Source of the DNA: Scenedesmus sp. ARA3
Taxonomy: Eukaryota > Chlorophyta > Chlorophyceae > Sphaeropleales > Scenedesmaceae
NCBI GenBank assembly: GCA_004335835.1
Contig: RWJK01001085.1
Span: 49,026-113,025, forward strand
Length of the DNA: 64,000 nt
Direction of reading: 5' to 3'
How positions within the stretch are numbered: the stretch's first letter is position 1; each line of letters opens with the position of its first letter. The notes beneath the pieces are model-generated. The model was not told the origin of the DNA. It did no database searches and saw nothing but the letters and a program-made list of their open reading frames with translations. The translations under genes were made by a program, and so were the position numbers. Below are positions 13,081 through 25,800 of the stretch, piece after piece.

Positions 13081-16000
13081 TCACTCTTCTGGCTGGCTCT
13101 GTGAATTTGGGATCACCCCCACAGCTGCAGGCCATGCCCCATTTGGGCCTGGGCCAAACATGCCCACACAAGCAGCTGCATCTGTAATGCGCTGCCGCTT
13201 GAAGCGCTGCACTGCATCAGAGCTGATTCCATCTTCGCCAGAGAGCCACAGCGCATTGCCATCGAACGCGCATGTGAAGGCACCAGCAGCATCCACAGGT
13301 GCTGGAGCCTGCACCTCAGCTGCATATTGCTGAGGCTGCTGCTTGCCAGCTGCCGGCAGCTCCTCATCCTGCTGCACATCCAGCTGCAGCTGCAGCTCTG
13401 TGGAGATGGCTGCACTAGGCGCCTCTGGCAGCACCGCAGATGCAGCAGCGTGCAGCTCATGCAGCAGCAGCTCCGTCACCTCTTGGTGGTCAAACTGCTC
13501 GTCAGGTGCTGGCCATGCCCTGAACACCTTTGGCGTGGGCATGGATGGCAGCGGGTGCCCGTTGATGCCGCACTGCAGCAATGGCAGACAACAGGCAGCA
13601 AGAGCGTCAGAGCAGCTTGTTGTGGCAAGCGTTGGCGGGGTCGCACTACTGTTGCATTTCATTGTACCAAGCCCATGGCTATGCTTTTATATCAGCAACA
13701 TGACACCTGCAGCTTGTGGCTGTCAGTGGTGCTGCGATGTCTTACTGTGGCTCACCTGCACTAGCCCGAGCAGGTACTTGTAGTCAGGGCAGTGGCACGC
13801 CTCCAGGTCAGTGATGTAGCTGAAGTAGTCCATCAGGTATGGCGGCACACATCCCTGACAGCACAAGCACCAGGAGTTGGCAGCAGAGCATTGGCAGCAG
13901 AGCAACCGGCGGCAGGCAGATGGTTAGCAGGCGTTGTGAACAATTGCCGCTCTCAGCAACACAAGTACACAGGTTGCTCAAACAGGCGGCCCTGCACATG
14001 CAGCAACCATGTCATAGTAACCCTGGGTGAAGAGGCTACGCAGACAACACGCCACAAGCAGGTGCACACCACGCCAATAACCTCTTGCTAGCACATGGCG
14101 CAGCAGGCAGCTGCTGTGCTCACCTCATGGCAGGCCTCCTGCCAGGCCGCCCACTTGCTCTTGTTCATCCTGGCCAACTGCTCGTCTGTCCAGCCAGCAG
14201 CAGCCTCCGCGTTAGTGGTGAGGTTCCATGGCACGCGGCAGTCGTCCTGCTGCAGCTCCTGAAGACACAAAATGCACAAAGAAGCAGTGCAGGACATAGC
14301 AACAAGCGGCACAAGGTTGGATATTTGCAGGTGCTGCGTATGTGGAGCACTTGCAGGTGCTGCGTATGTGGTTTAAAACCACTTGCCAGGGCACCGCCAA
14401 GCGCGCATGCTATGTACACAGCTGCAGAGCCTAGCAGCAATGATGTTTGGGCACTCACAAACAGGCAGTACACCAGCGCTTCCAAGTCATCACGTGGCGT
14501 CTGGGGTGTGCGCAGCAGGGAGTTCAGCGATGCATAGTTGGGTGTGCCTGCAGAGGCAGGCAACACAGGCGACACACCGCGACACCGCCCATTAAACACA
14601 GCAGACAGATAATTGGGTGAAGCACAGCCCTGCGCGCCAAGCTGCGGGAGCAACGTACAAACCGTCCAGCATTGCAGATACGTGCGTTTTGTGCAAGGAA
14701 ATGATACATTGGCACGGTGAAGCTGCCACTATGCGTTGCTCGGCACTCACCCCAGAAGCTGGCCTCCCACTCAAAGTAGCGTGCGTAGTCGTACTGGCCT
14801 GCATGTGCATACCACTGTGCAAGTCAGTGTGTGCCCCAAGGTATGGCTATCTGAGGTTCCCATCTGTGCTTGCAGGAGATTGAGATGACAGGCATACAGA
14901 CACACACAAAATTTTGCTGCAGTGCACGCCAGCTCTGTCACAGGTGGGTGTGGCAGTGTGCAGCGGTTGCCAAGCGGAACACTGACAGCATATGCAACCC
15001 ATGACTGCTTGCAGGAAACACTTTTCCTCACCAAACGCGGGCCTGGAGAAGCCATAGTCAATGGCGTAGATGCTTGTAGTGCGGTGCTCCTTGCTCATGC
15101 AGAAGTTGTCTGTCTTGACATCCTTGTGCATGAAGCCCTTTGAGTGGATTGCTGCCAGCGCCTGCATTGCACCAGCAGAGTGCATGCATGTTCAGATGGG
15201 ACACAAGCTGTGCTGGTGACAGGCTCCAGTAGCAGCAGCAGCAGCACATGCGACCAGCAGACACGCTGCAACCAGCACAGTGAATGCACGGGTGCCACTT
15301 TGTCTACACATAAATCAGCACAAGATATTCAGATTACATTAGCCGGCTGCGCAACATAGCTGACAGAAGAATTGAGCAGCAACTTTTGTGGTGCGCCTGC
15401 GGCAGCACAGCCCCACCTTCAGCATGCCTGATGCGATGTTGAACATGTCCTGCTTGCTGGGCCGCCAGGTCAGCTGCTGCGGGCCGTGCTGCCTGTGGCA
15501 GCTGGTCCAGATGCTAGGGCCAAGCCGCTGAATGACCAGGTAGCTCACATACACAGTCTTCCTGCCAGAAGAGGCGCTGCTTGGGCTCAGCTTGTGCACA
15601 CCTGAAAAGGGCACACAAAGGGCGGGTTCAAGACACAGCTTACAGAGACGTACAAAAGTAATCCTGCAAGCAGTTCTGGGGCTGGCATGTACCATCCTGC
15701 AAGCCAAAACTCGCAGATCTGTACCTCCTGCAGGAAGCTCTCCTATGTCTGCCTGCAGGATAGGTTATCCTGCAAGCAGCAACTGCTGCCGCGCACCTGC
15801 CGAGTACAAGCAGGGGATGCCTTCCATCTGCCCTTGCGCATTGAGGCCCATGTAGACATTCAGCTCGCCCCTCAGGGAGTCGCTGAAGTTGGTGCCTGAA
15901 GTTGACACTCGGGCCTTGATAACCACCTGCATCAGCAAAGGCAGTGCATGTTGAGCTCTCAAGGAACTAGGTTGCTGGTTTAAGGCAGTAGCTCAAGAGG

Positions 16001-16715
16001 ATTCAATGCCTTCTTTTGGGGTTGTGTGGACTGTTGTTCAGCATGCTAATTGCGCAAAATCAACGTTCTCACCACTACTGGCAACAAGCGCTGTATGGAT
16101 TGTAGGCAACCTCCAATGCTCACCTGCAGCCCCGAGTTCAGGTGCTCTGCAGCATAAGCAGCACCAAAGCTGCCCTTGCCAACGATGCCTGTGATCTTGT
16201 AGCACCTGTCGATGATTGTGCCTGCAGGAAAGCAGTGTACAGCGGCCAGGAGCGGACATATGTGATTCAGGCGACCATAACTTCTTTGAACCAGATGTAA
16301 CACAGGTACATGGTGCCTACGGCAAACAGCTTGCAGAGGTGTTGTCAGCATCAAGAGTAGAGCAGACGCAAGCAGGGCAATGGCAGGGCAGGAGCTGAGC
16401 TGCATGGGGTTTGCAGGCGCTGTCCTCACCTGCAGGCAGCTGCTCATGCACTGCACCATGACCATTGAGGTCAGCTGTGCCAGCAGAGAAGCGCAGCTTC
16501 AGGTTGTCCTGCGGGGGCTCTGGCCCTCCACACAAGCCAGATGATACAGTGTCGCTGTCTGGGTCATCTTGGTCTGTCTCAGTCTCCGCATTTATGTGGC
16601 TGTCAGGTGATGCGTCTGCGTCACTGGCCTCTGAATCTTCATCATAGGGCTCTGACTGCTCCTCCCACTGCTCTTCTTCACAATCCAGGTCCAGATAGGG
16701 CTGTGCTGCTGCCAT
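13081..16715 (-). CDS. CK1-like serine/threonine kinase with DYG motif (kinase A)
   Basis: This is a protein kinase of the casein kinase 1/TTBK type. Ten exons on the minus strand: 16715-16430, 16221-16124, 15926-15797, 15601-15417, 15161-15032, 14798-14751, 14547-14459, 14258-14124, 13854-13756, 13572-13081, giving 563 residues. An acidic N-terminal tail (1-95) precedes the glycine loop GKGSFG (about 110-115). Then come VVIK with Lys132, the catalytic loop HKDVKTDNF (Asp247), a DYG motif in place of DFG (Asp268), and the CK1-type signature GTPNYASLNSLLRTPQTPRDD. The C-terminal 165 residues are an unrecognised Gln/Ala-rich tail ending in a basic patch, FKRQRIT. Catalytic Lys and both Asp are kept, so activity is plausible. 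Its nearest relative in the window is the neighbouring plus-strand kinase. Confidence 0.85.
14325..14371. repeat. Two-copy 21-bp direct repeat in kinase A intron
   Basis: TTGCAGGTGCTGCGTATGTGG occurs at 14325-14345 and again, identically, at 14351-14371. The repeat lies inside the intron between exons 7 and 8 of the minus-strand kinase. It probably reflects a recent local duplication. Confidence 0.85.
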
Positions 16716-17470
16716 GTTGATGAACAGGCTGTAAATGGATGTCCTGCAAGAGGCGGTGGGCAACATTCAGCACAATCGTGCATCACGTGTCTGACAAACA
16801 GACTTAATTTCATCAAAAGCTTGCATAACCTGTCATACCAGGCGTGAAGCAGGCGTGATGTACCTCAGCTGTTTGCAGCCCAGAGTCAAGCAGCTGCAGC
16901 TGCAGGAACGCTGCAAGGAGATACCCCTCACCTATTGAATTAGGTCTGCAGAGTCGAAGCGCAAAAGAACCTGACGCAATTCTTATGTACTGCTGCAACG
17001 TGCGGTGATTGCTGCAGTTGGGTCAGGTCCTGGCCTACTTCCAACTCTAGCCTGACGGGGCGTTTGGCTGTTTCCCGTCGCAAGGACAACCTATACGGAT
17101 ATAGGAACTGCTAGAAACAAAAGAAATTGATTCATTCTTGTGGAGCGCCTGCTGCTTTTATGCGTCTGCTAGCGTAGTTCGCGAACGTGTTTTGTTGTTC
17201 AACCGCCAAAAGATGACATGGACGAGAATGCTGTACTTAAGGTCTCATCAGAAAAAGCACAAACATTCGTTAACTTATGAACAATGATAACGTACTTTCA
17301 TCTATAGCTCGAGTCTGCATGTGCCGCTAGTACGACTCAAGTGTCTCTCAGCTGTCGGTGTCGAGTTCAATTTCCTGCACAGCTCCGAGTCACTGCTTTG
17401 CTTTACCGCCCCTGCAGTCACGTGCGTAACATAGAACAAAACTATTTAGGCTGATCCAGAGCTGCTCGGG
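16716..17470. promoter_or_regulatory. Shared upstream region of the two kinases
   Basis: These 755 bases lie between the divergent kinase start codons. A TGCAG acceptor-like site just upstream of the kinase A ATG (about 16745) suggests a 5' leader intron on that side. The section 17030-17300 is noticeably more AT-rich than its surroundings. No defined motif could be assigned. Confidence 0.4.
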
Positions 17471-20185
17471 ATGGAGTCTGCAACTCCTGCTCACAGCCAG
17501 GCTGCAGGAGCAGAGCAACTGCACCCTGCACTTGCAGCACTGCTGTCCCGGAGGGCTTTGCTGAAGAGCAGGTTCAAAATAGTGGAGTTCCTGGATATGG
17601 GGGGGTTTGCTACTGTTGTCAAGTGCCTGGATACCAAGAGCGGCAAGGAGGTGCGCCAGTACTACTGGCACTAGTAGTGCACTGCTTGATTGCACAGCAG
17701 CAGCCCAGGCTGACAGTGAGAGCATGCTATACACATCTGCTGTATTCAAGCACAAGTAATATACGTGGAACACATGTTGTTTGGCATATTGCGTCAATGT
17801 GCCATGCAAGCACGCTTGTTCAGGCAGGTCAAATCCAGCTTGCTGACCAGCAGCTGTTTGTCCTGCAGGTGGCTGCCAAGATTGTGGTGGATGCAGAGAC
17901 CGATGAGCATGGCAAGCTGACAGCGGACACCGAGAAGAACTACAAGGCAGAGATGAAGCATGAGCATGGCATCTACAGGAATATAAAAGGCAGCCTGCAG
18001 TCCATGCCCACTGGCATCCCAGCAACCTACTGCTCTGGTGCGTAGAACCAGCCAGGGTCACAACGTTTGCATGAATAAACAGCGCCTCAAATGCAGTTGC
18101 TTGTCACAGTGCTGTGCAGACAATGTTGATCAGCTGACTGCCGTTTGACCTGCTTCCTGCAAGCATGCCTGCAATCGGTGCATGCATGCACCATGCGGTT
18201 CCCTCCCACGTGCACACACAGAGCATCTGTGTAAGCGCCTGCTCTGCTGCGCTTGCCCGCTTGCAGGAGCGATGGTGGAGGCTGACAAGAAGCAACCCAA
18301 GAAGAACTACTACCTGTCATACCTGGTGATGGAGCTGCTGGGCCCACGTGTAGGGTGCATGTCGCTGGACATGCAGGCGTACAGGCACAACAAGCCGCTA
18401 CTGGTCAACCACGGACTGTGCATGCTTACGGTGAGTGTAGTGCCAAGGCTTTCTGCTGTTCTTGGTTGGGTGATATTGACCTGTCGCAATGCACTGGAAA
18501 TTGCATGCACGGCATTGCAGCAATCTTACACCCTGCTGAGCCATTGCGCAGCCTATGTGAATCAATGCTGACACTGCATGCATGCAGCAGTGCCCTGCAG
18601 CTGGGTGCTTGTGCACATGCAGCCGCGCGCTCACCCAAGTGGGTTCACCTGTTTCCTGCAACTCTGCCCTGCACTGTTGCCAGGCCCTGCAGAGCCTGCA
18701 CGAGCGCGGGCTGGTCCACAGGGACATCAAGCCCGACAACTTCTGCATGCCATACGGATATGACGTGAACAGCGGCGACTCTGCCAGCCAGATCTACCTG
18801 CTGGACATGGGAATGGCCATGCAGTGGCACCACCCAGGTAAGGAGCTTCCCATTGGTTGTGTCTGTCTTGTTGCGAGTTATTCGCCACATGACCTGCATG
18901 CAGCAGCAGTAGCAGTAGACTGTTTGCTGCAGCACAGGTGCAGCAGTGTGATGCGAAAGTGCTGCTTGTGTAGCAAGCAAAGGCAGCCTGTTGATCCGCT
19001 CCTGCAGCATTCAACACGTTGTACTTGCTGACATGATTCCGGCAGGATAAACTGCCCTTGTACTGCAATGTACGTGCTGCCTGCAGGATTCAGCTGGGAC
19101 GACGACACCTACCTCTTCTGTGGCACGGTGGACTACAGCTCAGTGCGCACCCTATTTGGCAGGCACCCCACACCAAAAGATGACCTGGAGGGCCTGGCCT
19201 GTACGCTGCTGGAGATGGCAACAGGTGAGGGCTGGCAGCATTTTGGGGGGGCTGTGTGGATGAGGCAAGTTGTCTTGCAGGACCCACATAGCATCTGCAG
19301 TGCAAGAAATACTCTTAGGACACATGTGCTTGACGTCATGAGGTGCAGTGGTGTGTTGACACATACATGTTTCGCACCTGGCAGGCCCATTGGGCGTCAT
19401 GCACATGATTTGCTGCTGTGGCGCTTTTGTGGTGTTATGCAAAGAGCGTGTCCGCCTGTTCTGATGGTGCTGAAACGCTCGTGTTTGCAGGAGAGCCTCC
19501 ATTTGACCTGATGCACTCTGGCGAGAGCAGCAGGCCGCTGCAGCAGGACAGGCTGCGGCAGATGGCTGCACAGAAGGAAAAGCAGTGGACAAGTATGCTG
19601 TCAGCGCCAAGCACGCCAGGCTTCATCAAGCACTGGATGCGGCACCTGAGGAGGTGAGTTCAGCGCAAGACTGGCTGCTTCCTGTTTAAAGGCAGTATAA
19701 TGCACACATCTCACGCAGCAGCCGTGAACTGCAGTGCCACTGTCGAGGCCACTTGTGTTGCAGGGTACGTTCAACATCCCAGGGCCTTTCCTGCAAGCAA
19801 CTAAGTTCTTGCTTGTGTGCTTTTTTGTTGCCTGCGTTGCCTCTGCAGCTTGCCTGCGCAGCACACCATGTGCACTGCAGACTATGATACGCTGCGCAGG
19901 ATCTTGCTCAGCCACTCTGTTGGCGGGTTGCATGAGATGCATGACGACACTGCCTCATCCTGGAGCGCCATGCCCGTGCAGCAGCAGCAGAGTGGCCTCA
20001 AGCGCTGCCTGCCAGCTGCCTCCAGGGTCAGCAACATGCAAAGCTACCTGTCTGACACAGCAACCATGGCCACAGCAGTGCAGTCCAAGCGCTTCAGGCA
20101 CCGAGAGCAGCAGCAAGAAGAGGAGGAAGAAGAGCAGGACAGCATGGCATGCGGAGTGACACTGGTTGGTAGCCCTGAGGCGTGA
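17471..20185 (+). CDS. CK1-like serine/threonine kinase with DMG motif (kinase B)
   Basis: This is a casein kinase 1-type protein kinase. Seven exons: 17471-17650, 17869-18037, 18267-18430, 18684-18837, 19087-19224, 19491-19653, 19849-20185, giving 434 residues. The glycine loop is degenerate (DMGGFATVVK). Landmarks are VAAK with Lys64, a Lys/Glu-rich insert, LSYLVMELLGP, a canonical catalytic loop HRDIKPDNF (Asp185), DMG in place of DFG (Asp212), and the CK1-type stretch GTVDYSSVRTLFGRHPTPKDD. The C-terminal tail ends in a Gln/Glu run (QQQEEEEEEQ) next to a basic patch. Four intron positions and phases match kinase A exactly: before VAAK/VVIK, before the YLSYLV/YVSYLV exon, before the HRD exon, and after the DMG exon. 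The two are therefore probably inverted duplicates. Confidence 0.86.
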
Positions 20186-21550
20186 ACCATTCTGCATCAG
20201 ATTAGGTCTCTGTACGAAGCTTTTCTGCAAATCCGTAGCAGTTGGACTGTGCTGACCTGTTCTGTAAGCACTGCATCTCTTGGAGCGCATGTGATCCCTG
20301 ACATCACAGTTTGCAATGGTGACTGTGTACCATGATGACCGTGTATCAACGAATTTTCACCTTGCATCATGGCAGCAACACAGCTAGAAGACGGTCCTGC
20401 GGCGTCTCCTCTCCTGAATAAGGAGCCGCAGGAACTGGCGCTGCTGCATCTGGGATATGCACTGTTGCATGGCGGCTGTCATATTGTAGCTGCAAGTTTG
20501 TGTGATGCATCTAGCACGCCTGTTTGACCACCTGGTGTAGCTGTGTGAGCTGCAGTGTGGAGCCCAGCAACCATTTATTTTTACCCGCGTAGCTTGTGGC
20601 TTGCACAGCCGTTGTGCACTCGATGACCAAGTGTGGTGCTGTTGGGCAGTGCCAGGTCACTGCACGCACACCCTAGATACCTCATATAGCTGTACCTCTT
20701 GTAGCTGCAGCACTGCAAACAAAACTGCATTTACATGAGCTTTGTCTGTTTACAGGATAGCAGCATCTGCTATGCACGTGATCTGTGGTGCAGGCAAATG
20801 GCTTGTCTGCGCTATAGTATCACCTTGACAGTGTTGGGGCTGCAGTCTGTGTTGTCGCAATGAATGCAGGCTCTTAAGCATCTCCTTCAAAGCGCTGCTG
20901 CCATATCATTAGGATCTAGCCATTCCGCTGTGCAATAACTGGCAGCTGAATTTGCATATAGGCATCCACCAGCAGCCTGCTAGTAGGTTGCTAACTGTCG
21001 AGAGGCTGTAGCACAGCATCTGCAGGGCTTTGGATTGCCACCACGAGAGATGCGCCGGCTGGTCAGCTGTTCACAATGGTAACCGATCAAGTGAGTGCTC
21101 CAGTGTCTTTGGTGTACAGAACCTGTCGTGGCACGGATAACACAGCTACGCTAGCTTGCTTGCATGTAGACTGCCTACTTGAGAAATACACTCCCACTGT
21201 CAACAGCTGAGGCCATAAGACAAAACTTGTGCGTTGATCTGTTACCCTAGGTATACCCAACACTACACCGCAGGCGCAATGCTTACAGTGTGAAAGGGTC
21301 ACAACTGCCCGGCCACTACAAGTAGCAGCTGATGATGTGCCTGCCCTGGCAACTGACAGCAGGTTTTCTGTGCTGCGCAAGTTGAAAACAAGGCGAGTCA
21401 CAATCACATGTCACCACAACATGATTTTGTGACAGTGAAGTACACGCTTCCACAAAGAACCGCTACCCAAGGTGCAAGGCATGGCGTGCGCTACTGGCTC
21501 ACTTGCCAGCAACTCTGCTGTAACGCAGTACATGTGTACACATGCTTCCA
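20186..21550. other. Convergent intergenic region
   Basis: This is about 1.4 kb between the 3' ends of kinase B and the minus-strand plastid membrane protein gene. A TGTAA pentamer at 20263-20267, 78 bases after the kinase stop, could be an algal polyadenylation signal. No coding exon or structured RNA was recognised. Confidence 0.4.
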
Positions 21551-22303
21551 TCAAGGCGAGCCGTGCAGCACTGTGCTGACGACCCCAATAGCAGCCAGCA
21601 TCGCAGCTGTTGCTAGGAGTGGGTTGTCCAGTGACCAGAAGTTTGGCTCCTTGTCCACATATGGCTCCTCTGCTGGCGGTTGCTGCTGCTGCTGCTGCTG
21701 CTGTTGTGGCGTTGATTGTTGCGCTAAGAGCGGCACGTCATCAGCGGCAACACCTTGGCTTGCAGTAGATGGCTGTTGCCCTGCCTGTGGTGCTGCACCT
21801 GTGCTGGTTGCCGCACTCGTTGCTGTAGCTGATAGTCCCGCAGCGCCAGCTGCCCGTTTGGCAGCCGCCTGCGCAGCTAGCTGCTGCCTGCGCTGCAGTT
21901 GCTGCCGCCAGTCTGTGTAGAACCAGCGCTCCACGCCCTTGTCTGGGTTCTCCTGCAGCTCTACCAGGTACTCCTTCAGGGGTCCAGACCGCTTCTCTTT
22001 GGCTAATGTGCGCCTTGCAGATGGCACAACAGACCACCACCAGTAGGCTGCTGCGCCAAGCGTGACTGCCAGCACAAGCAGCTGGGACGCCAGCACAGTG
22101 CTGTCTACGTGTGGAGAGAAGTCAAAGGTTGCTGCAGGCACAGGTGGTGGCGGAGTGGGACCTGCCTGGCAGGCGGCTAAGCGACCATGGCTGCCACCTA
22201 AGTTCAGCTGTTGCAGGCGGCTCTGCTGACTAGGCCACAGCGTGCTGCTGAAGGTTGGCTTGGCTGACGTCAGTTGTGTGGCTGAGACACCACTGATGCG
22301 CAT
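21551..22303 (-). CDS. Probable plastid two-helix membrane protein
   Basis: This single-exon gene encodes about 250 residues. I could not assign a function. The N-terminus is Ser/Thr/Gln-rich and basic, resembling a chloroplast transit peptide. A first membrane helix (LASQLLVLAVTLGAAAYWWW) is followed by a charged soluble block with a distinctive core, EKRSGPLKEYL and ERWFYTDW. A Gln/Ala-rich linker follows, and a second membrane helix sits near the C-terminus (NPLLATAAMLAAIGVVSTVL). The layout and the WFYTDW core remind me of unnamed thylakoid or envelope proteins conserved in plants, but this is from memory and not verified. An in-frame ATG at 22333 could add ten residues. It is head to head with the FHA-RING gene. 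Confidence 0.72.
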   Translation of the reverse strand: MRISGVSATQLTSAKPTFSSTLWPSQQSRLQQLNLGGSHGRLAACQAGPTPPPPVPAATFDFSPHVDSTVLASQLLVLAVTLGAAAYWWWSVVPSARRTLAKEKRSGPLKEYLVELQENPDKGVERWFYTDWRQQLQRRQQLAAQAAAKRAAGAAGLSATATSAATSTGAAPQAGQQPSTASQGVAADDVPLLAQQSTPQQQQQQQQQPPAEEPYVDKEPNFWSLDNPLLATAAMLAAIGVVSTVLHGSP

Positions 22304-22805
22304 CACATGCCTGCACTGACTGCTGCAATGCATTGCAGCAGCACGATGTGTATCCAGTGTACAGTGCATTGGTGGAGTGAAACGTGCTTTGCACAATCAC
22401 TGCTCTGTATGCCCTTGCAGGTGCTGGCAGCAGCACTGATTGCAGCAGCAGCAACTGATGGACGTCACTTGCACAACGCTGATTTCCAGCAACGCAGTTA
22501 CTTCTGGACAGTTTAACGAAGGGTATGGCAAGTATTGGTTGCACGTGACAGCTTTGTCATTGGGCCTGGTTACAAGGGCTTTGCCCTGGTTCTCGCTGGT
22601 TTGACGTGGCTGTCATCCAGCCGAGTGGTGCGAAGCTAATGCAGTCTGTGGACAGACACTGCACCAGATGCATTAACCGACTTACTTTTGCGTTGCAGCT
22701 CCAAACAAGCCAGACGGCAACAACAGCAGCAGCATACCCCAAGTACTGCTTTCGCATGCAGGCGTTTGTATCAGCAACCATGAGTTGATCCTCGTTAAAA
22801 CCAGG
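22304..22805. promoter_or_regulatory. Shared upstream region of plastid membrane protein and FHA-RING genes
   Basis: These 502 bases separate two divergent start codons and must hold both promoters. No specific element was recognised. Confidence 0.4.
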
Positions 22806-25800
22806 ATGGAAGTGTCAAATTCTCTCACGGGTCCTATAAGCGAGATACAACGGCGGGACCTGGAGCAAAGATTGATAGAGAACTTCTATGCGCTGCTGTT
22901 TCACAGAGAGGTGTGGCACACTCAAGGCAGTTTCCATGCATGCCTCAGGCTTTCACATATGGTTACTGAGACAATGTGGGTTTTCAGGAGTGTTTTGGCA
23001 CAGCTTCTGGCAGCAACCTGTTCATCCTGCGTGTCATGGCCTGTTGGTTTGGTTGCAAGCAGTGCTGTTTACCACGGCTGTCAACCGCCACTGTCTGCTG
23101 CAGGGCTATCGTCCGAGCAATGTGCCGCAGGAGGTGGTGGAGGAGATTGCCTTTGTGGTGGAGGCAAAAGCATTCACTCATGTGGTACGCTGCAACATCA
23201 ACAAAAAGGCACCAGAGTGCTGCTTGCAAGTTCTCCATTGCATGCACTGACAAGCCCGACGTCAGATACCACCAGCAGTCGGCTGCATGCTGAAACCACA
23301 ATCCAAAAAAATAAAGCAGCGGCACGGCATGTGGTGTCATGAATCCTCCTCTTTGCTCATCTCACTGCAACTGCTGCAACCTGCAGATGCGGGCAGCAGA
23401 GCTGGGCATGAGCAGCAGGCAGATGCTGCAGACATATGCCAGGGAGGCGTCCACGCTGCTGCTGGCTGAGGTGGAGCGCTACTGCATCCCACTGGAGGCC
23501 ACCAGCAGCAGCGGCCAGCCCAGCTCAGGCAGCGGCGTGGACCCGCAGCAGCTGTCACTGAACGAGATCAGCGGCGGCCTGCGCAGCATACAGACAGCAC
23601 CCAGCCAGCAGCAGCGGCCAGCCAGAGGCAGGGATGCTGCCTGGGGATGGCTGGTGCCTGGTGAGTGTCACAGCAGCACTGCAGCACTGGTTGGTGTTGA
23701 GCCTTGCTGCGTCTGTATGCCAGGCACCTGGCAGGCACTGCAGGATGTGTGTGCGCACAGCTGCCAAAACATACACCGCATACATCAAGAAGTTTGTTGC
23801 AGCACTCAAGCAACCAGCAAGCACATACGTGGCTACTCTATTATAGTGCCAGCTCAAATGCTGCCTGCACTCTTCCTCCCTGCCAGGGTCGCGCATGCTG
23901 CCGTATGTCGTGCTCAAGGGCTCCGGCGTTGCCATAGGCCGTGGCAAGGAGGCGCTGTGGGCAGTGGGCGGCTCTGCAGGCACACCCTGCTCAGCGCTGG
24001 CCAATGGCTGCGACAGGAACCTCACTGAGGTGCTGAAGCGCAACCTAGGGTTTGTGGAGGTGGCTGATGGCCGTGTGAGCAGGCTGCACTGCATCATCAG
24101 CCTGGGGAATGCGGCAGATGGCTCGCAGCAGGCCATGCTGGAGGACTGCAGCAGCAACGGGACGTTCCTCAACCACACCAAGCTGGCCAAAGGGGAGTCA
24201 GGTGAGCAGCGGCAGGCAGCTGGCGAACAGCACAAGTAACTGCAGCTGTGGAGGCACCAGCTGGTGACATTGGCTAGTGCTTAGTGACTAGAACAGCACG
24301 CCAGCACGCGCAAGGCGTTATCAGCAGTGCCATGTGACGCAGGTGTGGCCACTCTGATGTTCTTGTGACCACTGGACCTGAAGCTTGCATGCTGCGCATG
24401 CACTGGCAGAACACGCTGAGTGGGCTCATGCCGTTGCTGCACTCCAGTGCAGCCATGCCGCACACCATCCCCCCCCAGCCTCACTCCTGAACCTCCTCCT
24501 GCACCTGTGTGCTGCTGCTGCCCCTGCCTGCAGTGCCGCTGGTTGATGGGGACCGCATCAGTCTGGTGCTGAGTGTGGCGCCGCTGGTGGAGCAGTTCTT
24601 CACGTACAAAAGCGGTGACCCCCGGGATCCGGACCTAGCAGGCAGCGAGGAGCAGAGCTGGGTGGGCAGCACGCACAGCACGGCTGGCGTGTTTTCGCCG
24701 GGCGCTGTGCACAGCAGCAGGTGCGCTTGGATGCGACAGCTGCTGGCACGAGGGTTGTTCCACAGCCATCGTGCAATGCGCATGTGCAGCAGCAGATGCT
24801 ATGTGCAGGGGTGCTGCAGCTGCTGTCCAATGCAGCAGACTTTGCAGCTACACCCTGCCGATTACCGCGCACTATACATGCCACCCTGCAACGCTTGTGG
24901 TCTATTGATTCATGCATGCCCACCTCTGCACACACTGCGCCGCCTGCAGCCCGCCGCACGCCGCCGCCAGCATCTTCCGCACCGCCACCAGCCGCTACAC
25001 CACCGCGGAGCAGTCCACACTGGAAGACCTCAAGTGCCAGATCTGCCTCACCACGCTGCGGCAGTGCGTGGCGCTGGAGCCGTGCGGGCACAACTTCTGC
25101 GCGTGCTGCCTGAGCCACCACCTGGGCAACCAGCTGCAGAGTGGGCTGCAGCTGTCCTGCCCCTTCAGGTGCGGCGCGGCAGCGCGCATGCAAGCAGCGG
25201 CAGAGCAATTGCAGTTCATGTGGAAACGAGAAGAGCAGTTCAGACTGCCATGCGACGGCATTGTTCAGCATGCGGATGTGTGGAGGGCAGAGGCTGCGCT
25301 GCGCTTTGAAGTGGATAAGTCGGCTTGTTGTGTGGTGTTCCAAATGTGCAGGCATATCCAATACAATTAGGAATGAGCTCTTCGCCTGCCGCAACTGCCC
25401 GCAGGTGCCCCCCTCCTGAGCGCATCATCATCAACTATGCAGTGCGTGCACTCATTGACCTGCTCAGCAGCAGCGGCAGGCCGCTGTCGAGCCACCACCA
25501 TGGCACTGGCAGCAGCAGCAGGGCAGGCGCCAGCAGGCTTGGCAGGCCTGGCAGGGCACTGATGGAGACATTTGGCCCTGCGGGCAGCACCAACAGCTTG
25601 AACGGCCTCGCCGGTGGTGCTGCATCACCAGCGCCTAGCCCTGCACCTGTGCAGCCGCACAACAGCAGTAGTAGCGAGCATTGGCAGCAGCAGCAGGCAG
25701 CGCCGCCTGCCGCTAGCCATGCAGCAGCAGCAGCAGCAGCGGCTGCTGGAGGCGGCAGCGGCAATGGTGGCAGCAGTGCTATGCAGCGCGCTGCGTCAGC

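Noticed and set aside
20263..20267. TGTAA as a general polyadenylation signal for this genome
   Set aside because: It occurs once in a suitable place after kinase B but not consistently downstream of the other stop codons, so I did not annotate terminators.
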